Source: an uncultured Blautia sp.
GTDB lineage: Bacteria > Bacillota > Clostridia > Lachnospirales > Lachnospiraceae
Length of the DNA stretch: 18,453 bases
NCBI GenBank assembly: GCA_900539145.1
Contig: UQAX01000048.1
Coordinates: 1-18,453, forward strand
Direction of reading: 5' to 3'
The translations under genes and the position numbers were made by a program. Shown here one piece after another: positions 8,731 through 16,425 of this stretch. The notes under the pieces were generated by a model. That model was given only the letters and a program-made list of their open reading frames with translations. It made no database searches and was not told the origin of the DNA. The first letter of the stretch is position 1. Each line of letters opens with the position of its first letter.

Positions 8731-9764
8731 AAATAAAATCTCTCAGTCTGGCGCAGTTAAAAAATATTGTAACAGAAATGGGAGAAAAAGCTTTTCGTGC
8801 AAAGCAAATTTATGAGTGGCTGCATCAAAAGCAGGCAGAGAGCTTTGACGAAATGAGCAATTTATCTGCAGCTTTTCGGGAAAAGCTAAAAGAGCGCTGT
8901 GTACTTACTACCTTGAAAATGCTGGAGGTGCAGACTTCAAAAATAGACGGAACACAGAAATATCTTTTTGCACTTCCCGATGGAAATGTAGTGGAAAGTG
9001 TACTGATGAAATATAAGCACGGAAACAGCGTTTGTATTTCTTCTCAGGTAGGCTGTAAAATGGGATGCCGATTTTGTGCATCTACCATTGGCGGCTGGAC
9101 AAGAAATCTGCTTCCATCAGAAATGCTGGAACAGATATATCGTATTCAAAAGCTGTCGGGAGAGCGTGTTTCCAATGTAGTTGTGATGGGAACGGGAGAA
9201 CCTCTTGACAATTACGAGAATTTATTGCAGTTTATCCGACTGCTGACAGATGAAAACGGTCTGCATATCAGCCAGCGAAATCTCACCGTATCTACCTGTG
9301 GCATTGTACCGAAAATGTATGCGCTGGCAGAGGAAAATCTGCAGATTACGCTGGCGATTTCCCTTCATGCTTCCAATCAGGAGAAGCGTGCAGAGCTGAT
9401 GCCCATAGCCAATAAGTATTCTATTGAAGAAGTGTTGGAGGCATGCAGGAATTATTTTGAGAAAACAGGCAGAAGACTTACCTTTGAATATAGTCTTGTA
9501 GGCGGAAAAAATGATACAAAAGAGGATGCAGAGGAGCTGGCGCAGTTAATCAAAGGGCTGAACTGTCATGTGAATTTAATTCCTGTAAATCCTATTAAAG
9601 AGCGGGATTACGTGCAGTCAGACAAAAAAGTTATAGAGAATTTCAAAAATAAACTTGAAAAATACCAAATAAATGTTACTATTAGAAGGGAAATGGGCCG
9701 GGATATTGACGGGGCCTGTGGACAGCTAAGGAAAAGTTATATCGATAAGAAAGAGGACTCGTAA
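8718..9764 (+). CDS. rlmN: Dual-specificity 23S rRNA/tRNA adenine-C2 methyltransferase RlmN
   Basis: This radical-SAM enzyme methylates C2 of A2503 in 23S rRNA, and of A37 in some tRNAs. The 4Fe-4S motif CKMGCRFC gives Cys113, Cys117 and Cys120. The additional cysteine pair of the mechanism corresponds to Cys106 (SVCISSQ) and Cys334 (GACGQL), the latter being the methyl-carrying residue in the family. Other family segments are VVMGTGEPLDNYEN and LAISLHASN. At 348 residues it is normal in size. It overlaps rsmB by 13 nt and is followed after one base by the phosphatase gene. RlmN is distinguished from the antibiotic-resistance relative Cfr mainly by context here. Confidence 0.96.
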   Translation: MEQIEIKSLSLAQLKNIVTEMGEKAFRAKQIYEWLHQKQAESFDEMSNLSAAFREKLKERCVLTTLKMLEVQTSKIDGTQKYLFALPDGNVVESVLMKYKHGNSVCISSQVGCKMGCRFCASTIGGWTRNLLPSEMLEQIYRIQKLSGERVSNVVVMGTGEPLDNYENLLQFIRLLTDENGLHISQRNLTVSTCGIVPKMYALAEENLQITLAISLHASNQEKRAELMPIANKYSIEEVLEACRNYFEKTGRRLTFEYSLVGGKNDTKEDAEELAQLIKGLNCHVNLIPVNPIKERDYVQSDKKVIENFKNKLEKYQINVTIRREMGRDIDGACGQLRKSYIDKKEDS

Positions 9765-9765
9765 G

Positions 9766-10509
9766 ATGAAATCATATTCTGTAACTGATGTGGGACAGAA
9801 ACGTCAGGTAAATCAGGACTTTGTGTTTGCATCTGAGGAGCCGGTAGGAAATTTGCCAAATCTTTTTATTGTTGCAGATGGAATGGGAGGGCATAACGCA
9901 GGAGATTTTGCTTCCAGCTTTGCCGTACAGACATTTCTTCACTCTGTTTTGGAGGATGAAAATCAAAATCCCATTAAAATTATCCGTAGTGCAATAGAAG
10001 AAGCAAATCTCAAGGTTCTTGAGAAAGCCAGAACACATGCAGATATGTCAGGAATGGGCACGACTATGGTGCTTGTCACAGTGGTAGATGACTATGCTTA
10101 TGTAGCCAATGTAGGTGACAGCAGGCTGTATCTCATAGAGAATGGGATTACGCAGATTACAAAGGACCATTCTCTCGTACAGGAATTAGTAAGACGAGGA
10201 TTGCTGACAAAAGAAGAAGCGCAGAACCATCCGGATAAGAACAAGATTACAAGGGTAATCGGTATCGGTCCGGAGATTGAGGTGGATTTTTTTGACATAC
10301 ATTTAAAAGAAAACAGTACCTTACTATTATGTTCAGACGGATTGTCGAATATGGTTTCTGATGAGGAAATCTGGAGAATTGCAAATACAAGCAGAGATTT
10401 AAGGGAAATGGGAATGCGTCTTGTTTCTCTGGCAAATGAAAACGGCGGTAAAGACAATATAGCAGTAGTGCTGGTTCAGCCAGACACAAAAGAGGTGGAA
10501 ATATGTTAA
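9766..10509 (+). CDS. prpC: PP2C-family Ser/Thr protein phosphatase (PrpC/Stp)
   Basis: This metal-dependent cytoplasmic phosphatase reverses phosphorylation by the adjacent PASTA kinase. The 247-residue protein has the PP2C metal-binding acids in NQD (Asp18), DGMGG at 38-42 and the late GGKDNIAV motif, plus VGDSRLYL in the core. The full catalytic domain is present with no extra domain. The gene overlaps the kinase start by 7 nt, the normal arrangement of the prpC-prkC pair in Firmicutes, so both are made in fixed proportion. Confidence 0.95.
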   Translation: MKSYSVTDVGQKRQVNQDFVFASEEPVGNLPNLFIVADGMGGHNAGDFASSFAVQTFLHSVLEDENQNPIKIIRSAIEEANLKVLEKARTHADMSGMGTTMVLVTVVDDYAYVANVGDSRLYLIENGITQITKDHSLVQELVRRGLLTKEEAQNHPDKNKITRVIGIGPEIEVDFFDIHLKENSTLLLCSDGLSNMVSDEEIWRIANTSRDLREMGMRLVSLANENGGKDNIAVVLVQPDTKEVEIC

Positions 10510-12713
10510 ATATGGGAATAATTATAGGTGAACGGTATGAGGTTGTGGGCTGTATAGGCTCCGGCGGTATGGCGGATGTTTATAAAGCAAAAGACCATAA
10601 GCTGAACCGTTTTGTGGCGATGAAGGTGCTGAAGCCGGAATTCAGCGCAGATACAAATTTTATACGAAAATTTCAAAGGGAAGCACAGGCAGCAGCAGGT
10701 CTGGCACATCCCAATGTGGTAAATGTCTTTGATGTTGGGGAGGACAAGGGCATTAACTATATTGTAATGGAATTGGTAGAGGGTATTACCTTAAAAGACT
10801 ATATTTCAAAAAAAGGGAAGCTTACAGTAAAGGAAGCCACCAGTATAGCTATTCAGGTTTCTATGGGGTTAGAAGCAGCACACAATAGAAATATTGTACA
10901 TCGTGATATTAAACCGCAGAATATTATTATTTCTACGGACGGAAAAGTAAAGGTGACAGACTTTGGTATTGCCAGAGTGGCATCATCCAATACCATCAGT
11001 ACCAATGCAATGGGTTCTGTTCATTATAGCTCTCCTGAGCAGGTACGCGGCGGATACAGTGACTTTAAGAGTGATATTTACTCACTGGGTATCACCATGT
11101 ATGAAATGGTGACAGGCAGAGTGCCTTTTGACGGAGATACAACCGTTGCTATTGCTATTAAGCATTTACAGGACGAAATGGTTCCACCGTCTCAGTATGT
11201 GGCAGAGCTGCCTCACAGTCTGGAAGAGATTATCTTAAAATGTACACAGAAAAGTCCTGACAGACGATACAGTACATTGGCAGAGTTGATTAACGATTTA
11301 AAACATTCTTTGATTGATCCAAACGGAAACTTCGTAAATCTGACTCCGTTAAGCAATCATGCACAGACCATTATGATTACACCGGATGAAATGAAAGAAA
11401 TTCAGAACAGCGCTTATACACAGCCGTCCTCTATCTATAATGATGAGGAAGACGAAGAAGATGATGAGGACGAAGAAATCTTTGAAAAACCATCCAAAAA
11501 ACGTCGCCGCAGACATGAAGAGGACGATGAGGATGAGGAAGACGAAGATGATGACGATGAAGAACGTGGTGGAATTAATACAAAGCTGGAAAAGGCAATG
11601 ACCATCGGCGGTCTGATTATCGGCGGTATTATTATCTGCATCCTTATCTATATGATTGCATCCGCAGCAGGCTTGATTAAAGGCGGAAGCGGAAAGACAG
11701 AGAAGCCAAAGGTAGAGCAGACACAGGAAAAAGAGGATGAAAAACTGGAAGTTCCTGATATTGTAGGAAAATCTGAAGATGATGCGTTAAAAGAGTTAAA
11801 TGCAAAGCATCTGGGACTGAAAAAAGGCGGAGAAGAAGCATCTGATACAGTGCCGGAAGGTATGATTGCCCGTCAGGATCCGGAAGCAGGAACAAAAGTA
11901 GATAAAAATACAAAGGTTACTTATTACGTCAGCACAGGAAAGTCTGAAGAAAAGGAAGAAGTTACAATTCCGACAGGACTTGCCGGACAAGCTTTAAGTG
12001 ATGTTCAGGCTGAATTACAGCAGTTGGGACTTAGCAAAGTAAAGATTGAAAAGACAAAAAGTGAAGATGTAGCAGTAGGTAAAGTTATTTCTGTAAATCC
12101 AAAAGAAGGTACTTCTGTTTCCAAAGACACAGAAGTGACAATTACAGTCAGCATCGGTTCCGGCGATGAAATGGTATCCATACCAAATGTTCGTGGAGTA
12201 AAAGCAGCAGATGCACAGGCAACTTTAGAGAAGAAAGGACTGATTGTAACAGTGGAAGAAGCTTATGACGAAAATGCCGGTGTCGGAGAAGGTGAAGTAT
12301 ATGCACAGACTCCAAAGGCAGGAAATCGTGTAGAGGCAGGAACTTCTGTAACAATTAAGGTTCTGAATAAAAATGCTGCTTCCAATGGAAGCGGAGAAAC
12401 ACAGAACGGCGAAAGTGTAGAAGCTGGACAGTGGGCTACACCGGAAGACGTCAATATTGAAAAACCAAGCAACTATCAGGGCGGTCAGGTACGCCTTCGT
12501 CTGGTACAGGACGGAGACGGCAGCCAGAGCAGCGGAGGAAAAGTTATTCTTTCCGATAAAGTACTGGAATTCAGTGAAAAAGGCGGCTACAATGTAGGCA
12601 GAATTGTAGGAAAAGAAGGAGTTTCCGAAGGAACATTGTATTTCGATGAAATGCAGGCTGACGGAAATTATAAAGTTTTATATCAATATCAGTTAGAATT
12701 TAAACAAGAATAA
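10503..12713 (+). CDS. prkC: PASTA-domain eukaryotic-like Ser/Thr kinase (PrkC/PknB/Stk)
   Basis: This membrane kinase senses muropeptides or lipid II outside the cell and phosphorylates cytoplasmic proteins involved in wall growth, translation and spore germination. The kinase domain spans residues ~10-270: glycine loop GSGGMADV at 19-26, Lys41 in VAMKVL, HRD at 133-135 and DFG at 153-155. A strongly acidic Asp/Glu tract broken by KKRRRR follows at about 313-355. One transmembrane helix lies at ~369-389 (GLIIGGIIICILIYMIA), then three PASTA repeats start near 415, 487 and 558. A ~100-residue beta-rich C-terminal part that I do not recognise completes the 736 residues. GAGGTGG precedes the ATG at 10503; Met4 (10512) is an alternative start. 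In Bacillus subtilis the next gene, rsgA/cpgA, encodes a substrate of PrkC; here an inserted module separates them. Confidence 0.95.
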   Translation: MLNMGIIIGERYEVVGCIGSGGMADVYKAKDHKLNRFVAMKVLKPEFSADTNFIRKFQREAQAAAGLAHPNVVNVFDVGEDKGINYIVMELVEGITLKDYISKKGKLTVKEATSIAIQVSMGLEAAHNRNIVHRDIKPQNIIISTDGKVKVTDFGIARVASSNTISTNAMGSVHYSSPEQVRGGYSDFKSDIYSLGITMYEMVTGRVPFDGDTTVAIAIKHLQDEMVPPSQYVAELPHSLEEIILKCTQKSPDRRYSTLAELINDLKHSLIDPNGNFVNLTPLSNHAQTIMITPDEMKEIQNSAYTQPSSIYNDEEDEEDDEDEEIFEKPSKKRRRRHEEDDEDEEDEDDDDEERGGINTKLEKAMTIGGLIIGGIIICILIYMIASAAGLIKGGSGKTEKPKVEQTQEKEDEKLEVPDIVGKSEDDALKELNAKHLGLKKGGEEASDTVPEGMIARQDPEAGTKVDKNTKVTYYVSTGKSEEKEEVTIPTGLAGQALSDVQAELQQLGLSKVKIEKTKSEDVAVGKVISVNPKEGTSVSKDTEVTITVSIGSGDEMVSIPNVRGVKAADAQATLEKKGLIVTVEEAYDENAGVGEGEVYAQTPKAGNRVEAGTSVTIKVLNKNAASNGSGETQNGESVEAGQWATPEDVNIEKPSNYQGGQVRLRLVQDGDGSQSSGGKVILSDKVLEFSEKGGYNVGRIVGKEGVSEGTLYFDEMQADGNYKVLYQYQLEFKQE

Positions 12714-12733
12714 GAAAATTTATGCCGATAGTT

Positions 12734-12763
12734 GGGACAGGATTTTTAATCCTGTCCCATTTT
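12734..12763 (+). terminator. Rho-independent terminator after prkC
   Basis: A perfect 11-bp stem, GGGACAGGATT with AATCCTGTCCC around a TTT loop, is followed by ATTTT. It lies 20 nt after the prkC stop and ends the long murE-to-prkC transcript just before the inserted toxin-antitoxin module. Confidence 0.9.
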
Positions 12764-12782
12764 GCATGTCAGGATAAATTTC

Positions 12783-12812
12783 TTGACAAATATGTTGGAT
12801 ACGACATACAAT
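12783..12812 (+). promoter_or_regulatory. Promoter of the toxin-antitoxin module with overlapping dyad
   Basis: TTGACA at 12783-12788 and TACAAT at 12807-12812 are separated by 18 nt, a good sigma-A promoter 29 nt before the toxin start. The spacer holds an inverted repeat, TATGTTG (12791-12797) and CGACATA (12802-12808), six of seven pairs with a 4-nt centre, which reaches into the -10 box. This is the expected position for autorepression by the antitoxin. Operator function is an inference. Confidence 0.75.
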
Positions 12813-12840
12813 AAAACTAGATAAATGAAAGGAAATAATA

Positions 12841-13203
12841 ATGGAGAAGTTTAATATTGAATTCTATACAAAAGAAAATGGTGAGAAACCTGCAAAAGAC
12901 TTTCTCCTTAGCTTAGATAAAAAGATGCGAGCCAAGCTATCAGGAATACTTGTTATTATGGAAGAATATGGAAGTGAACTTAGAGAACCATATAGTAAGT
13001 ATTTAGAAGATGGAATTTTTGAATTGCGAGGAAAAGTTGGAAATAATATATCAAGAGTGATGTATTTCTTTTATGTAGGTAATAGAATTATATTAACAAA
13101 CGGATTTATTAAAAAAACACAAAAGACACCGAGAAAAGAACTTGAATTGGCAAAACAATACAAAAAAGATTTTCTTGAAAGGATTGGTGAAAATAATGAG
13201 TGA
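12841..13203 (+). CDS. higB: RelE/ParE-superfamily toxin, HigB/Gp49-like
   Basis: This is a probable ribosome-dependent mRNA interferase, the toxin half of a type II module. The 120-residue protein matches the phage Gp49-like (PF05973) pattern: an N-terminal strand IEFYTKENGEKPAKDFL, the central DGIFELRGKVGNNISRVMYFF and the characteristic tail IILTNGFIKKTQKTPRKELELAKQYKKDF. AAAGGA stands 7 nt before the ATG. Toxin-first order and an 8-nt overlap with the antitoxin are typical of HigBA. Base composition is clearly more AT-rich than the flanking housekeeping genes, suggesting acquisition. The family name is secure. The exact target is not shown by the sequence, and the symbol is by family resemblance. 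Confidence 0.88.
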   Translation: MEKFNIEFYTKENGEKPAKDFLLSLDKKMRAKLSGILVIMEEYGSELREPYSKYLEDGIFELRGKVGNNISRVMYFFYVGNRIILTNGFIKKTQKTPRKELELAKQYKKDFLERIGENNE

Positions 13204-13486
13204 ATTTCGTGATTTTTTAGACGAACAGCTTGAGGATAAAGAGTTTAGAGAAGAATATGAAAATATGTCTCCGGAATTTGATATTATTCGAGCAATGGTA
13301 GCAGCGAGAAAAGAGCGAAATATGACACAAAAGGAATTAGCAGAAAAGACAGGGATAACGCAGGCAGATATTAGTCGTATTGAAAACGGTACACGTAACC
13401 CTAGCCTTGATATGATTAAAAGATTAGCAAAAGGAATGGGAATGAGGCTAAAATTAGAATTTATTTCAGAGCCAACAAAACGATAA
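13196..13486 (+). CDS. higA: Xre-type helix-turn-helix antitoxin, HigA-like
   Basis: This is the antitoxin and autorepressor partner of the preceding toxin. From the ATG at 13196 the protein has 96 residues: a charged N-terminal segment (FRDFLDEQLEDKEFREEYENM), then a canonical HTH_3 fold at about 33-86 (MTQKELAEKTGITQADISRIENGTRNPS). The reading frame stays open upstream to an ATG at 13142, but that start would overlap the toxin by 62 nt. The 13196 start has AAAGGA upstream and overlaps the toxin stop in the compact ATGAGTGA arrangement. It likely binds the dyad in the promoter at 12791-12808. Confidence 0.88.
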   Translation: MSEFRDFLDEQLEDKEFREEYENMSPEFDIIRAMVAARKERNMTQKELAEKTGITQADISRIENGTRNPSLDMIKRLAKGMGMRLKLEFISEPTKR

Positions 13487-13509
13487 TGGAAATTAAAGAG
13501 TATATAATA

Positions 13510-13538
13510 TTTACAGTATACAGAAAGTGTGATATAAC
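13510..13538 (+). promoter_or_regulatory. Candidate promoter of rsgA-rpe-thiN
   Basis: TTTACA at 13510-13515 and TATAAC at 13533-13538 are 17 nt apart, 33 nt before rsgA. With the terminator after prkC and a module in between, the downstream genes need their own promoter, and this is the best match. No terminator is visible after the antitoxin, so read-through from the module is also possible. Confidence 0.55.
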
Positions 13539-13571
13539 TAAAAAAGCTATAAAGAAATACGGGTAGGTTCA

Positions 13572-14447
13572 ATGCAGGGAAGAATTATAAAAGGAATTGC
13601 CGGCTTTTACTATGTAACAGCAGAGTCGGTATTATATGAATGTAAAGCAAAAGGAATTTTCAGAAAAGAAAAAATGAAGCCGCTGGTAGGCGACTTTGTA
13701 GAAATAGAAATTTTAGATGAGGAAAAGAAACTGGGAAATATTGTAGATATTTTACCCAGAAAGAATTCTCTTATCCGTCCGGCTGTGGCGAATATTGAGC
13801 AGGCATTGGTTATTTTTGCCGCAAAAGAGCCAAATCCAAATTTGTCCTTACTGGACCGATTTTTAGTGACTATGGAGCGACAGGAAATTCCGGTTCTGAT
13901 TTGTATCAATAAAGAGGATTTGGCGCTGCCGGAAGAAATAGAGGAAATCAAGACAATTTATCAAAGCTGCGGTTATCCTGTCATTTTTACCAGTGCAAGC
14001 AAAGAAAAAGGAATTGATGAGCTTCGTGCTGTTTTAAACGGTAAGACCACAGCGGTGGCAGGCCCTTCCGGTGTAGGAAAATCCTCACTGACAAATCTGC
14101 TTGCTCCCGGTATTGACATGGAAACGGGAGAAATCAGTAAAAAGCTTGGGCGAGGACGTCATACCACAAGACATTCCCAGCTTATTGAGCTGTGGCAGGA
14201 AACATATCTTATGGACACGCCGGGATTTACTTCTTTTTATGTGGAAAACATGGAAAAAGAGGAGCTTCGTTATTATTTTCCTGAATTTCAGGATTATGAG
14301 GGAAGCTGCCGATTTCAGGGCTGTACCCATACCCATGAGCCGGGCTGCATGGTAAAAGAAGCCTTAGAGCATGGTAAAATCAGTCAAAAAAGATACGAAA
14401 ATTATTTAGAAATGTATAAAGAACTTGAGGAAAAGAGGAGGTATTAG
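13572..14447 (+). CDS. rsgA: Ribosome small-subunit-dependent GTPase RsgA
   Basis: This circularly permuted GTPase checks and matures the 30S subunit. The 291-residue protein has an N-terminal OB domain (GRIIKGIAGFYYV; PLVGDFVEI). The G motifs come in permuted order: G4 NKED at 113-116, G1 GPSGVGKS at 164-171 and G3 DTPG at 215-218. A C-terminal zinc site follows with Cys246, Cys251, His253 and Cys259. In B. subtilis the orthologue (CpgA/YloQ) is encoded directly after prkC and is phosphorylated by it. Here about 860 nt of other sequence intervenes. The ribosome binding site is GGGTAGG, weaker than its neighbours'. rpe starts 2 nt after its stop. Confidence 0.96.
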   Translation: MQGRIIKGIAGFYYVTAESVLYECKAKGIFRKEKMKPLVGDFVEIEILDEEKKLGNIVDILPRKNSLIRPAVANIEQALVIFAAKEPNPNLSLLDRFLVTMERQEIPVLICINKEDLALPEEIEEIKTIYQSCGYPVIFTSASKEKGIDELRAVLNGKTTAVAGPSGVGKSSLTNLLAPGIDMETGEISKKLGRGRHTTRHSQLIELWQETYLMDTPGFTSFYVENMEKEELRYYFPEFQDYEGSCRFQGCTHTHEPGCMVKEALEHGKISQKRYENYLEMYKELEEKRRY

Positions 14448-14449
14448 AA

Positions 14450-15106
14450 ATGGAATATCAGTTATCCCCGTCTATTTTAGCGGCAGATTTTTCAGAGCTG
14501 GGTGAAGAAATCAAAAAGGTAGAAAATGCCGGTGTACACTGGCTTCATATTGATATTATGGATGGACAGTTTGTGCCATCTATTTCTATGGGAATTCCGG
14601 TGATTTCATCTATCAGAAAAAGAACAGATTTGTTCTTTGATGTTCATATTATGGCGCTGGACCCAACTGCTTTAATTGAAGACTTTGCAAAGGCAGGAGC
14701 AGATTTAATTACCGTTCATGCAGAAGCATGTCCAAACCTGGACAGAACACTGCGTCTTATCAGAGAAAAAGGCTGTAAGGTGGGTGTTGCCATCAATCCG
14801 GCTACTTCCGTGCACGTATTGGAGAATGTACTGGAAATCGTGGATATGGTGTTGATTATGACAGTAAATCCGGGATTTGGAGGACAGGCATATATTCCTT
14901 ATTGTGCAAATAAGGTACGTCAGATAAGAGAAATGGCAAAGGAAAGAAATCTGGATTTAGATATTGAAGTTGACGGCGGAATTAACAAAAATACCATTCA
15001 GGAGGTAGTAGATGCCGGAGCAAATATTATTGTAGCCGGTTCTGCTGTTTTTCAGGGTGATGTTGACGCAAATGTCAAAGAACTGAAAGGAATTATGGAA
15101 AGATAA
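14450..15106 (+). CDS. rpe: Ribulose-phosphate 3-epimerase
   Basis: The enzyme interconverts ribulose 5-phosphate and xylulose 5-phosphate in the pentose phosphate pathway. It is a TIM barrel of 218 residues, the usual size. Family residues are visible: SPSILAADF at the start, His33 and Asp35 in HIDIMDG, His66 in DVHIM, the phosphate loop TVNPGFGGQ and Asp175 in EVDGGIN. These include the metal ligands and both catalytic aspartates. Its start lies 2 nt after rsgA, preceded by GAGGAGGT within the rsgA end, and its last base overlaps thiN. Confidence 0.97.
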   Translation: MEYQLSPSILAADFSELGEEIKKVENAGVHWLHIDIMDGQFVPSISMGIPVISSIRKRTDLFFDVHIMALDPTALIEDFAKAGADLITVHAEACPNLDRTLRLIREKGCKVGVAINPATSVHVLENVLEIVDMVLIMTVNPGFGGQAYIPYCANKVRQIREMAKERNLDLDIEVDGGINKNTIQEVVDAGANIIVAGSAVFQGDVDANVKELKGIMER

Positions 15107-15759
15107 TGGATACCGTACTGATATGCGGCGGATTTTTAGAAGAAGAAACTGCAAAAAAAGCATTGGAAAAAATCAATCCCGACTGTATTATCGGTATTGA
15201 TAAAGGCTTGGAATTTTGTTACAGAAATCAGATTTATCCTCAGTATATTCTGGGGGATTTTGACAGCATTGATAAAAAGGTACTGGATTTCTATGAAAAC
15301 CAGAAGAAAATTCCGGTGCAGCGATATAAGCCGGAGAAAGATGCCACAGATGCAAGAATAGGTCTGGAACTGGCGTTAAAGCTGGGGAGCAAGAGGATTT
15401 TCCTGTTAGGGGCAACAGGAGGAAGATTAGACCATTATATGGGAAATTTGCAGTCTTTACAAGTGCCTTTAAAATATGGAGCAAAAGCGTGGATTATTGA
15501 TAGTCAGAATGTCATTACTGTGTGGGACAGTTCCTTTTCTGTAAAAAAACAGGACAGCTTTGGGAAATATATTTCTTTTCTGGCAATGAGTGAAAAGGTG
15601 GAAGGAATTACATTAAAAGGCTTTAAATACCCTCTTTTGAAATATACCATGACAAATGATGATGGTATAGGTATTAGTAATGAAATACAGGAAGATACAG
15701 CGTATGTGGAGTTTGAAAGTGGTATTCTTTTGATGATTATGTCGAGAGATAAAAAATGA
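15106..15759 (+). CDS. thiN: Thiamine pyrophosphokinase
   Basis: The enzyme transfers pyrophosphate from ATP to thiamine, giving the active cofactor. At 217 residues it has the normal length. Key motifs are CGGF near the start, GDFDS at 50-54, the KDATDA segment at 78-83 and GATGGRLDH at 102-110 with the nucleotide- and metal-binding residues. The C-terminal beta-sandwich that binds thiamine is complete. It overlaps rpe by one base and ends the rsgA-rpe-thiN operon known from B. subtilis. No TPP riboswitch is seen upstream, as expected inside an operon. Confidence 0.95.
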   Translation: MDTVLICGGFLEEETAKKALEKINPDCIIGIDKGLEFCYRNQIYPQYILGDFDSIDKKVLDFYENQKKIPVQRYKPEKDATDARIGLELALKLGSKRIFLLGATGGRLDHYMGNLQSLQVPLKYGAKAWIIDSQNVITVWDSSFSVKKQDSFGKYISFLAMSEKVEGITLKGFKYPLLKYTMTNDDGIGISNEIQEDTAYVEFESGILLMIMSRDKK

Positions 15760-15786
15760 GATTTTGGTTCTCATGAATTCTGTTTG

Positions 15787-16425
15787 ATGGGAGAGGATGT
15801 TTTGTCAGAGGTTTTGAAAAAAGATGGGATATCTTTAGAAATGTTGGAAAAACTTTCTTTTTGCTCAAAATTAGGGATTAATCTAAAAAGAAATCTTCAT
15901 TATTTTGAAAAGGAGAGTTTATTTGAAGAACTGGGATATGTTAATGCGTGGTATGATATGAGCGAGTGTTTACATGATATTACAATTGATTATCGCATTA
16001 AGAGTTTACAGTCTGCACGATTAAAATACGAGAGATATTATCCGGACCATCAAATGGGTAAGGTGTTTAATGATATGCTTGGTTTTCGTACTTTGTGTGA
16101 CGATTATGAAGAAGTATTAGCACTGAATTCTTCGAAATATATACGTATAGCAGATATGTCTAAAGGGAAATCCCATGATGATGGTTATCATGGTGTTCAT
16201 GTTTATTTTCAGCTGAGTAATTTTCATTACCCAATTGAGATACAATATAATACCTATTATGACAGACAGTTGAACAATTGGTTGCATAAGTATGTATATA
16301 AGAAAAATTATGCTGATAGCGTTGGATGCTCTTTGAGGAACGCATATGAAGCTGGTATAATAAAATCAGAAAAAGAGTTTAAGGAGGTGTTGAACCATGT
16401 GTTATTTAATTGCAAAAAGATTTGA
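15787..16425 (+). CDS. RelA/SpoT-domain nucleotidyltransferase, small alarmone synthetase-like
   Basis: This 212-residue protein is built around one RelA/SpoT synthetase domain, without hydrolase or TGS/ACT regulatory domains. Visible motifs are YRIKSLQS at 69-76 (ATP side), FNDMLGFR at 94-101 with Asp96, DGYHGVHVYF at 132-141 with Tyr134, and PIEIQYNT at 149-156 with Glu151. These correspond to the catalytic Asp, Tyr and Glu of the family. Departures from the consensus are His for Arg in GYRS/GYRG and Asn for Arg in EIQxRT. It could make (p)ppGpp or ppApp, or pyrophosphorylate tRNA like toxic SAS enzymes; the sequence does not decide. The ATG at 15787 has no clear ribosome binding site, and a TTG precedes it directly. 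The gene is AT-rich, starts 27 nt after thiN in the same reading frame, and overlaps the next small gene by 29 nt. Confidence 0.8.
   Translation: MGEDVLSEVLKKDGISLEMLEKLSFCSKLGINLKRNLHYFEKESLFEELGYVNAWYDMSECLHDITIDYRIKSLQSARLKYERYYPDHQMGKVFNDMLGFRTLCDDYEEVLALNSSKYIRIADMSKGKSHDDGYHGVHVYFQLSNFHYPIEIQYNTYYDRQLNNWLHKYVYKKNYADSVGCSLRNAYEAGIIKSEKEFKEVLNHVLFNCKKI
16381..16389 (+). promoter_or_regulatory. Near-perfect ribosome binding site of the 74-residue gene
   Basis: AAGGAGGTG lies 7 nt before the ATG at 16397, inside the end of the RelA/SpoT-like gene. It is the strongest ribosome binding site in the window and contrasts with the absent one of the upstream partner, so the small protein is probably made in excess. 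Confidence 0.85.

Noticed and set aside
11435..11641. Minus-strand poly-serine frame
   Set aside because: It is the reverse reading of the Asp/Glu tract of the kinase (GAx triplets read as TCx), not a gene.
13142..13195. Upstream in-frame start for the antitoxin (MNWQNNTKK...)
   Set aside because: It lies deep inside the toxin gene; the ATG at 13196 has a ribosome binding site, the usual short overlap and a sensible antitoxin N-terminus.
13093..13572. 159-codon minus-strand frame across the toxin-antitoxin module
   Set aside because: It is the antisense of two well-supported genes, is Ser/Phe/Ile-rich like an AT-rich antisense reading, and shows no family motif.
15040..15110. Possible TPP riboswitch before thiN
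   Set aside because: thiN overlaps rpe by one base, leaving no leader; no thi-box-like sequence is visible.
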